A stretch of 64,000 nucleotides of DNA, from NCBI RefSeq assembly GCF_000143825.1, contig NZ_CM000961.1, positions 1,199,448-1,263,447 of the forward strand, written 5' to 3'. Shown here piece by piece: positions 53,800 to 63,453 of this stretch. The first letter of the stretch is position 1. Every line of letters starts with the position of its first letter. The notes beneath the pieces were generated by a model. That model saw only the letters and a program-made list of their open reading frames with translations. It had not been told where the DNA came from and did not search any database. The stretch is from Corynebacterium genitalium ATCC 33030 (GTDB taxonomy: Bacteria; Actinomycetota; Actinomycetes; Mycobacteriales; Mycobacteriaceae). Position numbers and translations under genes: made by a program.

Positions 53800-56586
53800 C
53801 TACTCCATCCCGCTCTCCGGGCTGTAGTCGGAGTCGGGCTTGGCGGCCGTCGGGTCGTCGATCTTGAACTTCTTGGCTGCGTCGGCGGCCACGGAGATGT
53901 CGATCTTGCCCTCGTCAGCCAGCGCGGTCAGAGCCGCAACCACCATCGACTCAGCATCGATGTTGAAGTAGCGGCGGGCAGCTTCGCGGGTGTCGGAGAA
54001 ACCGAAGCCGTCGGCGCCGAGGACAACGTAGCGGCCCGGGACGTACGGGCGGATCTGCTCGTGCAGGTCCGTCGCAAAGTCCGAGGTAGCAATGTACGGG
54101 CCCTCGGTCTGCTTGAGCTGCTTCGTCGCGAACGGCTCGTCGTGCTCGCCGGACGGATCCTGCAGACGAGCCTTGTTCAGGGCAGCACCGTCGCGTGCGA
54201 GCTCCGTCCAGGAGGTCACGGAGTACACCGCTGCACCGACGTTGTACTCGTCCTGCAGGATCTGCTGTGCCTGCAGCGCCCAGCGCATGCCCACGCCGGA
54301 GGCGAGGAGGGAGACCTTGTTCTCCTTGTCTTCAGCACCGCGGTCGTACAGGTAGATGCCCTTGTGCAGGCCCTCGACATCGAGGTCGTCCGGGCGGGCC
54401 GGCTGGTGGGTCGGCTCGTTGTAGACGGTGAGGTAGTACATGACGTTCTCACCGCCGTCGGGGCCGTACATCCGGTCGATGCCCTTGTTGACCAGGTAGG
54501 GGATCTCGTAGGCGAACGACGGGTCATAAGGAATGACCGACGGGTTCGTCGACGCCAGGATGGGGGAGTGGCCGTCGAGGTGCTGCAGGCCCTCGCCCAT
54601 CAGTGTGGTGCGGCCAGCAGTTGCGCCGACGATGAAGCCGCGGCCCATCTGGTCGGCGGCAGCCCAGAAGTTGTCGCCGGTGCGCTGGAATCCGAACATC
54701 GAGTAGAAGATGTACATCGGAATCATCGGCTCGCCGTGCGTCGCATAGCTCGTGGCGGCGGCGAGGAAGCTTGCCGACGATCCATCCTCGTTGATGCCCT
54801 CGTGCAAAATCTGGCCCTCCGGCGCTTCGCGGTAGGACAGCTGCAGGTCGTGGTCGACCGGGATGTAGTTCTGGCCTTTCGGGTTGTAGATCTTCAGAGT
54901 CGGGAACCAGGAGTCCAGACCAAAGGTACGGGCCTCGTCTGGGATGATCGGCACCACGCGGCGGCCGATCTCCTTGTCGCGCATGAGCGCCTTGAAGGTA
55001 CGAACCAGCGCCATGGTGGTGGCTACATCCTGCTTGCCGGAGTCCTTGAACACGGCCTTGTAAGTCTTGTCCAGGTCCGGTACTTCAAGCGGTGTGTACT
55101 GCGCGCGACGTTCCGGCAGGTAGCCACCGAGCTCTTCGCGGCGCTTCTTCATGTACTGGATCTCTTCAGAGTCCTCGCCAGGGTGGTAATAGGGCGGCAG
55201 GTTCGGGTCCTTCTCCAGCTCTTCGTCGGAGATCGGAATGCCCTGCATGTCGCGGAAGAGCTTCAGGTCCTCAGCGGTGAGGTTCTTGATCTGGTGGGTG
55301 GCGTTGCGGCCTTCGAAGGTGTGGCCCAGACCGTAACCCTTAACAGTGAAGGCGAGAATGACAGTCGGCTTGCCGTCCTTCGTCTCCAGCGCCTTCTTGT
55401 AGGCGGCGTAGACCTTGCGGTAGTCGTGGCCACCGCGGCGCAGGTTCCAGATTTCCTCGTCGGTCATGTCTTCGACGAGCTTCTTGGTGCGCTCGTCCTG
55501 GCCGAAGAAGTGCTCGCGGACCCATGCGCCGTCGTTGGCCTTGAACGTCTGGTAGTCACCGTCCGGCGTCTGGTTCATGATGTGGACCAGAGCGTTGTCC
55601 TCGTCCTTCTCCAGCAGCTCATCCCATTCGCGGCCCCAGATGACCTTGATGACTTCCCAGCCGGCGCCCTTGAAGAAGGCCTCCAGCTCCTGGACGATCT
55701 GGCCGTTGCCGCGGACGGGGCCGTCGAGACGCTGCAGGTTGCAGTTGATCACGAAGGTCAGGTTGTCCAACTCGTAGTTGGCGGCCATCTGGATGCAGCC
55801 GCGGGATTCCGGCTCATCCATCTCACCGTCACCGAGGAACGCCCAGACGTGCTGGTCAGCAGTGTCCTTGATGCCGCGGTCCTGCAGGTATTTGTTGAAG
55901 CGTGCCTGGTAGATCGCGTTCATCGGGCCCAAGCCCATGGACACAGTCGGGAACTCCCAGAACTCCGGCATGTCGTGCGGGTGCGGGTAGGACGGCAGGC
56001 CGCCCTGCTCGCGGGAGTGCTGCTGGCGGAAGCCGTCCATGTCATCTTCGGACAGTCGGCCCTCCAGGAACGCACGGGCGTAGATGCCGGGGGAGGCGTG
56101 GCCCTGAACGAAGATCTGGTCGCCGTGCTGCGGGTGGTCTTTGCCGTGGAAGAAGTGGTTGAAGCCCACTTCGTAGAGCGCCGCTGCGGACGCGTAGGTT
56201 GAAATGTGTCCGCCGACCTTAATGCCCGGGCGCTGCGCGCGGTGCACCATGATGGCAGCGTTCCAACGGATCCAACGGCGGTAGCGCTTCTCCATCGCCT
56301 CATCGCCGGGGAACTCCGGCTCGAGCGTGGTCGGGATGGTGTTGACGAAGTCCGTCGTTGTCAGCGACGGCAGGGGAACACGTTTTGCGTCGGCACGCTC
56401 CAAAAGGCGCAGCATGAGGTAGCGCGCACGCTCAGGATCAGAGTTCTCCAGGAGCCCATCGAAGGAATCCATCCATTCCTTCGTTTCCTCCGGGTCCGGG
56501 TCGTGCATGTAGGAAGCAACTCCATCGCGAATGATCGCGTGCTGGGAGTCGTTCCCAGCAGTTACTTCTACGTCGTTTTCAGCCAT
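53800..56586 (-). CDS. aceE: Pyruvate dehydrogenase E1 component (homodimeric)
   Basis: A 928-residue thiamine-diphosphate enzyme that decarboxylates pyruvate and feeds acetyl-CoA to the citrate cycle. The ThDP site is [15 protein letters not shown] with the closing NLTFVINCN, and [26 protein letters not shown] is the conserved E1p N-terminal part. In corynebacteria this E1p works with AceF and Lpd in a mixed PDH-ODH complex and stands alone, as here. GGAGG seven bases upstream supports ATG 56586; ATG 56592 is too close to it. Confidence 0.97.
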   Translation of the reverse strand: MAENDVEVTAGNDSQHAIIRDGVASYMHDPDPEETKEWMDSFDGLLENSDPERARYLMLRLLERADAKRVPLPSLTTTDFVNTIPTTLEPEFPGDEAMEKRYRRWIRWNAAIMVHRAQRPGIKVGGHISTYASAAALYEVGFNHFFHGKDHPQHGDQIFVQGHASPGIYARAFLEGRLSEDDMDGFRQQHSREQGGLPSYPHPHDMPEFWEFPTVSMGLGPMNAIYQARFNKYLQDRGIKDTADQHVWAFLGDGEMDEPESRGCIQMAANYELDNLTFVINCNLQRLDGPVRGNGQIVQELEAFFKGAGWEVIKVIWGREWDELLEKDEDNALVHIMNQTPDGDYQTFKANDGAWVREHFFGQDERTKKLVEDMTDEEIWNLRRGGHDYRKVYAAYKKALETKDGKPTVILAFTVKGYGLGHTFEGRNATHQIKNLTAEDLKLFRDMQGIPISDEELEKDPNLPPYYHPGEDSEEIQYMKKRREELGGYLPERRAQYTPLEVPDLDKTYKAVFKDSGKQDVATTMALVRTFKALMRDKEIGRRVVPIIPDEARTFGLDSWFPTLKIYNPKGQNYIPVDHDLQLSYREAPEGQILHEGINEDGSSASFLAAATSYATHGEPMIPMYIFYSMFGFQRTGDNFWAAADQMGRGFIVGATAGRTTLMGEGLQHLDGHSPILASTNPSVIPYDPSFAYEIPYLVNKGIDRMYGPDGGENVMYYLTVYNEPTHQPARPDDLDVEGLHKGIYLYDRGAEDKENKVSLLASGVGMRWALQAQQILQDEYNVGAAVYSVTSWTELARDGAALNKARLQDPSGEHDEPFATKQLKQTEGPYIATSDFATDLHEQIRPYVPGRYVVLGADGFGFSDTREAARRYFNIDAESMVVAALTALADEGKIDISVAADAAKKFKIDDPTAAKPDSDYSPESGME

Positions 56587-56761
56587 GTCCATACCTCCGA
56601 TACGGGATTCTTGCTGCACGTCACGGCGCCTTTCCCGGGTTGCGGGGGCACCGCACGTCTACATCTTCTAGCGTAGTTCTTTTTGTCTATGCACGCCGTG
56701 GCGCAGCAGGAGCGGTATCCTGGCAATATTGTTAGTCACCGTTTGAGGAGGAAAGCACACA

Positions 56762-57172
56762 GTGGGCGCCGGTAGCGCTGAGAATTTCGTAGATAAGCTG
56801 GGCATTTCCGGCGACGACATCGTCCAGGAGCTCGGGTGGGACGACGATTGTGATTCGTCGATCTCCGAGGCTATTGAGGACCGGATCGGCGAGGCGCTTC
56901 TCGACGATGAGACCGACGAGCTCTGCGACGTCGTCCTTCTATGGCACCGCGCTGACGATGAGGACCTCGTCGATGCGCTGGTCGACGCTACTCGAAACCT
57001 TTCCGAATCTGGTCGAATTTGGCTGCTCACCCCGGGTGCGAACCAGGCTGGTGAGGTCCACCCCGGCGACATCTCTGAGTCCGCACAGCTCGCTGGACTC
57101 GTGCAGACTAAGGCGGACCGCCTGGGGAACTGGCAGGGGTCTTGCCTGCGCTCTGCGGGTGCCCGCAACTAG
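56762..57172 (+). CDS. DUF3052 protein
   Basis: 136 residues of the actinobacterial DUF3052 family, often next to aceE. Acidic, with the pattern LGISGDDIVQELGWDDDCD, DVVLLWHRADDEDLVDALVDA and GRIWLLTPGANQAGEVHPGDI. Function unknown; linked genes suggest a tie to PDH control, which is inference. GAGGAGG 8 bases upstream fixes GTG 56762. It diverges from aceE. Confidence 0.88.
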   Translation: MGAGSAENFVDKLGISGDDIVQELGWDDDCDSSISEAIEDRIGEALLDDETDELCDVVLLWHRADDEDLVDALVDATRNLSESGRIWLLTPGANQAGEVHPGDISESAQLAGLVQTKADRLGNWQGSCLRSAGARN

Positions 57173-57350
57173 CCCTGTGAGATTCCACACCCCTGCTGAA
57201 AAGCCCCTTTAAGCACCCCCAAATCTCTACCCCCGAGCATGCACGAGAGCCGTTGGCTCGCGACGTCTCGTCCAAGCGAACCTTTAAGGGCCTCGCACCT
57301 CACCCCAGCCTCGACGAAGACAAGACCACCGAGACATAGGCGAGAAGAAA

Positions 57351-57378
57351 ACGCCCATCGCGTTGTGCGGATGGGCGT
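57351..57378 (-). terminator. Rho-independent terminator of tRNA-Val
   Basis: ACGCCCATC (57351-57359) pairs with GATGGGCGT (57370-57378). Read on the minus strand it follows the tRNA and is itself followed by TTTTCTTCTC. Confidence 0.85.
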
Positions 57379-57392
57379 GATTTCTCCTTTTG

Positions 57393-57468
57393 TGGTGCGC
57401 CATGACGGGCTCGAACCGCCGACCTACTGGGTGTAAACCAGTTGCTCTTCCAGCTGAGCTAACGGCGC
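57393..57468 (-). tRNA. tRNA-Val (TAC)
   Basis: 76 nt on the minus strand including an encoded CCA (57393-57395): acceptor GCGCCGT/ATGGCGC, D-arm AGCTCAGCTGGAAGAGC, anticodon arm ACTGG-TTTACAC-CCAGT with TAC, and T-arm CGGCGGTTCGAGCCCGTC. Confidence 0.95.
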
Positions 57469-57542
57469 GCGTGTCGACGATGCTAGCACGCAGGCGCGTC
57501 ACCCAACAAAACCCTAGAAACCTTTGAAAACCCGAGAGAGCT

Positions 57543-58517
57543 CTAGAAGCGCTCTTCGGTTTCTTTCTGAGCCCACGGGTTCGTGCGTGAACTTCCGTAC
57601 CGAGCTCGGGCAGGAGCTGCTGTCGCCACCGGGCCTTTGGGTTCAGTCTCGGTCGTCCCAGAGGCTGACGACGAAACCGGCGCGGGGGCGGGGGAGTCAT
57701 CGGCGATGGGATTGACCAGCTCGGCGAGTTCTTCTTGCTCCTGGCGGTAGCGGCGGCGCTCGCGCACCTCGGAATAGAGGAAGTAGATCAGGCCGGCCGG
57801 TGCCATGATGCCGAAGGCGATCCACTGCAACCCGTAGGACAAGTGGTTGCCGCGGTCGAGCTGCGGCAGGGGGACGGGGTTGAGAACGCCTGGTTGGTCG
57901 GACAGCAGCTGGGCGTAGGGCTCGGCGAAATCCGAGCCTGACTCGGTCAGCTCGGCAATCTGAGCGGGGCTGATGGACTGCACCATGGTGTAGCCCTGAT
58001 CCTGGGTGGCTCCTTCGGGGTGGGGGTCCTCCGGGGTGCGGATCATGGCGTTGAGGGTGACTGTCTCGGTCGCGGGCGGGGCGGGCAACTCGGGAACAGT
58101 CGTGCCGCCGTCTTCGGCAGGCACCCAGCCGCGGTTGATCAGGATGACGGTGCTGGAATCGTCGTCAAGCTGGAAGGGCACCAGTGACTGGAACGCTGGG
58201 GCTCCGTCGACGGGCCGCAGGCGAAGCAGAACCTCGTCATCGGGCACGTAACGGCCGGTCAGCGAGATCCGGGTCCATTCGTCGGCGGGGTCGTAGCCGC
58301 CGTCGAGAAGCGTGGCGGCGGGGACGGGGTCTGCTTCGAAGGCGGTCTCAATGCGCTCGTTGCGCTCGACGATGTCGTGGTCCTTGTTCAACTGCCACGG
58401 CGACAGCCATGTGATGGCGAACCAGGAAAATGCGAGCGCCAGAATGAACGCGATGACCCAGCCGGGAGTCAAAAACGACTTCCACACGGAACCGGTTCGG
58501 GTCTTTGGCGCACTCAC
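57543..58517 (-). CDS. SURF1-family protein
   Basis: 324 residues with two membrane helices, one near the start (GWVIAFILALAFSWFAITWL) and one near residue 245 (LQWIAFGIMAPAGLIYFLY), with an outer domain between. Family motifs: GRYVPDDEVLLRLRP, VILINRGWVPAEDG and the HLSYGLQWIAFG end. SURF1 proteins help assemble cytochrome c oxidase. The C-terminal 80 residues are Pro/Ser/Ala rich and specific to corynebacteria. GTG 58517 gives the normal start (SAPKTRTGSVWKSFL). Confidence 0.9.
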   Translation of the reverse strand: MSAPKTRTGSVWKSFLTPGWVIAFILALAFSWFAITWLSPWQLNKDHDIVERNERIETAFEADPVPAATLLDGGYDPADEWTRISLTGRYVPDDEVLLRLRPVDGAPAFQSLVPFQLDDDSSTVILINRGWVPAEDGGTTVPELPAPPATETVTLNAMIRTPEDPHPEGATQDQGYTMVQSISPAQIAELTESGSDFAEPYAQLLSDQPGVLNPVPLPQLDRGNHLSYGLQWIAFGIMAPAGLIYFLYSEVRERRRYRQEQEELAELVNPIADDSPAPAPVSSSASGTTETEPKGPVATAAPARARYGSSRTNPWAQKETEERF

Positions 58518-58563
58518 GCTTTCAAGCCTATTAGCCCGCGGGCACGGGGCCGAATCCGCGCAA

Positions 58564-59028
58564 TCAGGCTTCGCGCTCGCGGACCCATTCCACGATGCCG
58601 GGCGCGGCGGCCTCAATCTGCTCGCGCGTGGTGGTGAAGCCTTCCGGCCCGCCGTAGTAGGGGTCCGCCACGCCGGCGTCGGCGGGGGAGGAGGGATCGA
58701 AGGAACGCAGCAACCGGATCTTGTCCTCGGGCACGCCGCGGACGACCAGCTCAGAGATGTGGCGGGTGTCCAGAGCCACGATTAGGTCGGCGTCCAGCTG
58801 AGCGGCGCCGAACTGCTGGGCGCGGTGGGAGGAACCGTCGTAACCGTGGGCGGTGAGCTCGTCCAACGCACGGGAGTCGGCGGGGTTGCCCACGTGCCAT
58901 CCGCCGATGCCGGAGGAGGTGACTGTGACGTGGTCGAGTCCGGCGCTGACAAGCGCATCGCGAACAATGACTTCTGCCATGGGTGAGCGGCAGATATTGC
59001 CTGTGCACACGAATTCAATGTGCGTCAT
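58564..59028 (-). CDS. Low molecular weight protein tyrosine phosphatase
   Basis: 154 residues. The catalytic loop VCTGNICRSPMAE (CX5R) is at the N-terminus and the general acid Asp is in VADPYYGG near residue 125. Such enzymes reverse tyrosine phosphorylation of envelope-synthesis enzymes in actinobacteria. It overlaps the HAD phosphatase gene by 14 bases and follows it in the same transcript. Confidence 0.93.
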   Translation of the reverse strand: MTHIEFVCTGNICRSPMAEVIVRDALVSAGLDHVTVTSSGIGGWHVGNPADSRALDELTAHGYDGSSHRAQQFGAAQLDADLIVALDTRHISELVVRGVPEDKIRLLRSFDPSSPADAGVADPYYGGPEGFTTTREQIEAAAPGIVEWVREREA

Positions 59029-59662
59029 GGAAGTTCCTTACAATCGTGTCCAGTTCTGCGGGCGTGTGCGCGAGAAAATCGGCCTGCTCCCACTCGGAGG
59101 AAGTACCGTAACCCCACGCAACAGCGGCAGTGGGAATGCCGAACGTGGCCGCGCCCTCGATATCGTGCGCGCGGTCACCGATCATCAGCCCAGTGCCGCT
59201 GGGGATACTTACCTTATCAAGAACATGGGCAATCACGTCGGCTTTGGCGCGCCGCGGGCCATTTTCTTGCGCGGCACCGAGGAAGTCGAAGTAATCCAGC
59301 AGGCCTTCCCGCTCGAGGATGGCGCGAGCAAAGCCTTCGCCTTTCGACGTCGCCGTCACCAGCCGGAACCCGTCCGCGCGCCAACCGGCGAGGAGATCCT
59401 CGATCCCGTCGAACACCGTCGCCCGCTCCCAGCCGCCGGCGCGGGTGAAGGACATGTAGGCGTCGAAGGCCTCGTGCAGCTGCGCGCTGGAAAGCCCCAG
59501 GGAGCGCAACGTTTCCTCCATCGGCGGCCCCGGGATCCGGGCAATGAACTCGTCAGAAGGGTGGTTGACCCCGACTGTGTCCAGGGCGTGGAGGAAGCCG
59601 TCGCGAATGCCGGGGAAAGAGTCGATCAGGGTGCCGTCAACGTCCAACAAGAGGGTGGTCAT
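59015..59662 (-). CDS. HAD-family hydrolase (phosphoglycolate phosphatase-like)
   Basis: 215 residues. Motif I LLLDVDGTLIDS (nucleophile Asp), motif II in VTATSK, motif III Lys in PRRAKADV and motif IV GLMIGDRAHDIEGA, with an alpha-helical cap between I and II. Substrate is probably a small phosphorylated metabolite. ATG 59662 is only 24 bp from the divergent NIF3-like start. The overlap with the tyrosine phosphatase implies coupled expression. Confidence 0.9.
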   Translation of the reverse strand: MTTLLLDVDGTLIDSFPGIRDGFLHALDTVGVNHPSDEFIARIPGPPMEETLRSLGLSSAQLHEAFDAYMSFTRAGGWERATVFDGIEDLLAGWRADGFRLVTATSKGEGFARAILEREGLLDYFDFLGAAQENGPRRAKADVIAHVLDKVSIPSGTGLMIGDRAHDIEGAATFGIPTAAVAWGYGTSSEWEQADFLAHTPAELDTIVRNFHDAH

Positions 59663-59686
59663 GCCACACAGCCTAAACTGGAGCGC

Positions 59687-60823
59687 ATGACTACCGTCGG
59701 CGATGTTGTTCACGCACTCGAGACCGCCTACCCGCCGCGTCTCGCAGAAAGTTGGGACGCGGTGGGCCTGATCTGCGGGGATCCGGCAGAGCCCGCCCGC
59801 AAGGTCGTGTTCGCCCTCGACTGCACGCAGGCTGTCGCAGAGCGCGCAGTGGAACTCGGCGCTGACCTGCTGGTGGTCCACCATCCACTGCTCATGCACG
59901 GGGTGACCTCGGTGGCTGCGAACACGCCGAAAGGCAAGGTCGTGCACACGCTCATCCGCGGCGGTTGCGCGCTGTTCGCTGCGCACACGAACGCCGATTC
60001 TGCGCGCCCGGGCGTTTCTGACAAGCTCGCCGAACTCGTCGGCATCACGCCCGGCCGCCCCATCAAAGTTGTCGACCCAGCCGCGCAGGACCTGTGGGGC
60101 GTTCACATTCCGCCCGGCGACGTCGACCGCGTCATGCAGGCGCTTTTCGACGCAGGCGCCGGCCACATCGGCAACTACTCCCACTGCGCCTTCGAGTGGG
60201 ACGGCCGGGGCGGTTTCACCCCCGAAGAAGGCGCGGATCCAACAGACGGCCACGTCGGTGAGCACTTCACCGGCGAGGAAACCCGCGTCCAATTCGTCGC
60301 ACCGTCTTCACTACGCGGCAAGCTCACAGCGGTACTGCGTGGGGCGCACCCGTATGAGGAGCCGGCATTCGACGTCGTCACGCTCGAGTCCACCGTGGAC
60401 CTGGAGACGGTGACGGGGCTGGGGCGCGTCGGAAAGCTCGCGGAGCCGATGACTCTGCGCGCGTTCACGCAGCAGGTCGCCGATGCGCTGCCGGAGACTG
60501 CGTGGGGCGTGCGCGCTGCCGGTGACCCGGACCAGATGGTGCAAACGGTGGCAGTGTCATCGGGTTCGGGCGACAGTTTCCTGGACGCTGTGTCCACGCT
60601 CGGCGTGGATGTGTACGTCACCTCTGACCTGCGCCATCACCCTGTCGACGAGCATTTGCGCGCCGGCGGGCCTGCCGTGATTGACACTGCGCACTGGGCC
60701 AGCGAGTTCCCGTGGACGAGCCAAGCCAGCGAGGTTGTCGCGGAGGCGTGCCCAGAGGTAGAAACGGAGATCATCACTCTGCACACCGACCCGTGGACTA
60801 TTTCCGCGCACCCGAAGAGTTAG
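59687..60823 (+). CDS. NIF3-like dinuclear metal-center protein
   Basis: 378 residues of the YbgI/NIF3 family. LGADLLVVHHPLLMHG and AAHTNADSARPGVSDKLAE contain the N-terminal metal ligands and TSDLRHHPVDEHLRAGGPAVIDTAHWASE the C-terminal ones; a central insert is the usual PII-like domain. The family may act as a GTP cyclohydrolase-like or nucleotide-binding protein, but role is unproven. ATG 59687 lies 7 bases after TAAACT (59674-59679), so the mRNA is likely leaderless. Confidence 0.9.
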   Translation: MTTVGDVVHALETAYPPRLAESWDAVGLICGDPAEPARKVVFALDCTQAVAERAVELGADLLVVHHPLLMHGVTSVAANTPKGKVVHTLIRGGCALFAAHTNADSARPGVSDKLAELVGITPGRPIKVVDPAAQDLWGVHIPPGDVDRVMQALFDAGAGHIGNYSHCAFEWDGRGGFTPEEGADPTDGHVGEHFTGEETRVQFVAPSSLRGKLTAVLRGAHPYEEPAFDVVTLESTVDLETVTGLGRVGKLAEPMTLRAFTQQVADALPETAWGVRAAGDPDQMVQTVAVSSGSGDSFLDAVSTLGVDVYVTSDLRHHPVDEHLRAGGPAVIDTAHWASEFPWTSQASEVVAEACPEVETEIITLHTDPWTISAHPKS

Positions 60824-60832
60824 GAGACAACT

Positions 60833-61498
60833 ATGCACCTGGATCCCGACAAGCAACGCGACCTCCTGGCCCTCGCGGAGGCGGAGCGCTCCGCCGCGCA
60901 CCCCAGCAGCTCCCCGGAACAGCAGGAACTCGACGAGCTGCTGGCGAAGCGCCCGTCCCTGGCCAACGCCGCGGCCGCCGCGCAGCTCGCGCTTGATGAC
61001 GTCGAAGCAGACATCCTCCGCATCCAGGAGGACGAGCGCAAACTGAAAAAGCGCGAGCTCGACGACAAGCACCAGCTCTCCGCGGAGACCGACCCGGAGC
61101 GCCGCGAGGACCTCAAGCGCGACCGCTACGCCGCGAAGTCCCGCATTGCGGACCTGCTGTACGAACTCAAGGAAGCCCACGGCGAGGTCAAAGCCCTGCG
61201 CGGTAACCGTGACCTTCGCGCTCAGACCCTCGCGGAGCTGGATGATCGCATCGAAGCCGCCCGCCGCGCCGTTGACGCCCTGCCGGAGGAAGAGCCGGTA
61301 GACATCGAGGCCCTGCGCGCGTCGTTGCCGGCCGACGTTCTCGGTGTCTACGCCACTGTCGGCGCCGCGCACTTTAATGGCCGGACCTGCGGTTCCTGCT
61401 TCCTCCAGCTCCCGCCCGCGGAGCGCAACGAGGTGCTCGCCGTCCCCGAGGACGAGCTTCCCACCTGCCCGAACTGCGGAACGTTGCTCATCCGATGA
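60833..61498 (+). CDS. Coiled-coil protein with C-terminal zinc ribbon
   Basis: 221 residues. A long coiled coil (about 30-160) precedes a zinc ribbon with Cys pairs CGSC and CPNC near the end. It is the C4-type zinc-ribbon family found between NIF3 and RNase HI genes in actinobacteria and thought to bind nucleic acid or a ribonuclease partner. TAGGAGACA supports ATG 60833. It overlaps the next gene by 4 bases. Confidence 0.9.
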   Translation: MHLDPDKQRDLLALAEAERSAAHPSSSPEQQELDELLAKRPSLANAAAAAQLALDDVEADILRIQEDERKLKKRELDDKHQLSAETDPERREDLKRDRYAAKSRIADLLYELKEAHGEVKALRGNRDLRAQTLAELDDRIEAARRAVDALPEEEPVDIEALRASLPADVLGVYATVGAAHFNGRTCGSCFLQLPPAERNEVLAVPEDELPTCPNCGTLLIR

Positions 61499-62646
61499 AG
61501 GTCACCCTCTACACCGACGGCGGTTCCCGCGGCAATCCGGGAGTTGCGGGTTCCGGCAGTGTGCTTTACGACGCCTCCGGTGCAACGCTGGCCGAAATCG
61601 CCTACGTCGTAGGAAAGAAATCCTCCAACAACGTCGCGGAATACTGCGGTCTGCTGCGCGGGCTGGAGGCCGCGCGGGATCTTGGGGCCACCGACGTGGA
61701 CGTGTTCATGGACTCCAAGCTGGTCGTCGAGCAGATGGCCGGCCGGTGGAAGATCAAACACCCGGACATGAAGAAGCTGGCTTTCGAGGCCCGTGACCTG
61801 GCCGCCGGGTTCGACTCCGTCACCTACACCTGGGTGCCCCGTGCGAAGAACAAGAAGGCTGATGAGCTGTCCAACGTGGCGATGGACGCCGCCGCAGCCG
61901 GACATGCGCCGGGGATAATTGATGCGACAACAAGTGGGGAAGGTGCTGGTGAAAAAAGCGACAAGCCTGGTGCCTCCCATACCGTCGGCGGACCCGCCCA
62001 CTGGTCTGGCACATCTGCCGCAGACGCGCCGCGTACCCGTTTCGTGTTGCTTCGGCACGGTCAAACGGAACACTCCGCACGCAAGGCGTACAGCGGTTCC
62101 TCGGATCCGGCTCTCACGGAGACCGGGCAGGAGCAGGCGCGCCGGGCAGCGGCAGCACTGGCCGAGATGGGCACGATCGACACGATCATCGCTTCCCCGG
62201 CCACCCGCGCCCAGGAAACTGCAGCCGCCTGCGCGGAAGCTCTCGGTATGCCCGCCGAGAAGATCGAGACCGTCGAGGGGTTCAGGGAGGTCGATTTTGG
62301 CTCCTTCGAGGGGCTGACTCGTGCGGAGGCCGAGAAGCAGTTCCCCGATGAATTCGCAGCCTGGATTGGGTCCGCCAACCAGGCACCGCCGGAGGGGGAG
62401 TCCCTGGCCGGCTTGCACCGCCGGGTCACGCGGGCGCGCCTGAAGGTCCAGGAAAAGCACGAGGGGAAGACCGTGCTCGTGGTCACGCACATGACCCCGA
62501 TCAAGTCTGTGATCAGGCAAGCGCTTTCCTCGGGGCCCGACACCTTCAAGCACATGTTCCTGGACTTGGCATCGATCTCCGTGGTCGAGTTCTATGGCGA
62601 CATGGGTGTGCTGCGCTCTTTTAACGACGTCGCACACTTCCGCTAA
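61495..62646 (+). CDS. Bifunctional RNase HI / histidine phosphatase
   Basis: 383 residues. Residues 1-130 are RNase HI: YTDGGSRGNPG (Asp 8), NNVAEYCGLLRGLE (Glu) and FMDSKLVVEQM (Asp). After a linker the second domain has the phosphoglycerate-mutase-like FVLLRHGQTEHSARK with catalytic His, and VVTHMTPIKSVI with the second His. The fusion equals Rv2228c of Mycobacterium tuberculosis, which cuts RNA in RNA-DNA hybrids and has alpha-ribazole phosphatase-like activity. Confidence 0.95.
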   Translation: MKVTLYTDGGSRGNPGVAGSGSVLYDASGATLAEIAYVVGKKSSNNVAEYCGLLRGLEAARDLGATDVDVFMDSKLVVEQMAGRWKIKHPDMKKLAFEARDLAAGFDSVTYTWVPRAKNKKADELSNVAMDAAAAGHAPGIIDATTSGEGAGEKSDKPGASHTVGGPAHWSGTSAADAPRTRFVLLRHGQTEHSARKAYSGSSDPALTETGQEQARRAAAALAEMGTIDTIIASPATRAQETAAACAEALGMPAEKIETVEGFREVDFGSFEGLTRAEAEKQFPDEFAAWIGSANQAPPEGESLAGLHRRVTRARLKVQEKHEGKTVLVVTHMTPIKSVIRQALSSGPDTFKHMFLDLASISVVEFYGDMGVLRSFNDVAHFR

Positions 62647-62830
62647 AGCAACCCCTGTGGACCCGGAATACTGCTGGGCGCTTTCCGGAATACTGCTCGG
62701 GTAAACACCCTGGTCAAAAGCATGCGTTCTAGCGCATATGTCTGAGCGGTATTCCAGCCCCACGGCCCCGGCCCCGCCTGCCTCAGGAGAACTTCCGCAA
62801 ACTGCCCGCCCAGGGGTACAGTTACGCCTT

Positions 62831-63262
<432 letters not shown>

Positions 63263-63290
63263 CCTGTTTCTCACGCGGACGACTCGGCTA

Positions 63291-63376
63291 AGATTTAGTT
63301 TGCAGCGGGCTGGAATCGTATTCAGAAAAACACCAGGTCAGAATTCCTGGCCGGGACAAGCATGCAAACTATATCT
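63291..63376. repeat. Family B palindromic element (86 bp)
   Basis: AGATTTAGTTTGCA (63291-63304) pairs with TGCAAACTATATCT (63363-63376) with one mismatch. In reverse it aligns with 13265-13348, sharing the arms, a central CAGGTCAGA core and GACAAG next to the right arm. It lies between rnpB and the RNase II-type gene. Confidence 0.75.
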
Positions 63377-63453
63377 GGAAAGCTGCGCGGCGTGTGCAAG
63401 ACACCGCAAGTGAACCCCGCGCTCAAGAGTGTTTTCTGCAACAATTGGCCGCT

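Noticed and set aside
53695..56202. Long open frame of about 835 codons opposite aceE
   Set aside because: It is the antisense shadow of aceE, caused by GC-rich codon bias; the minus-strand frame has full E1p motifs and a ribosome binding site.
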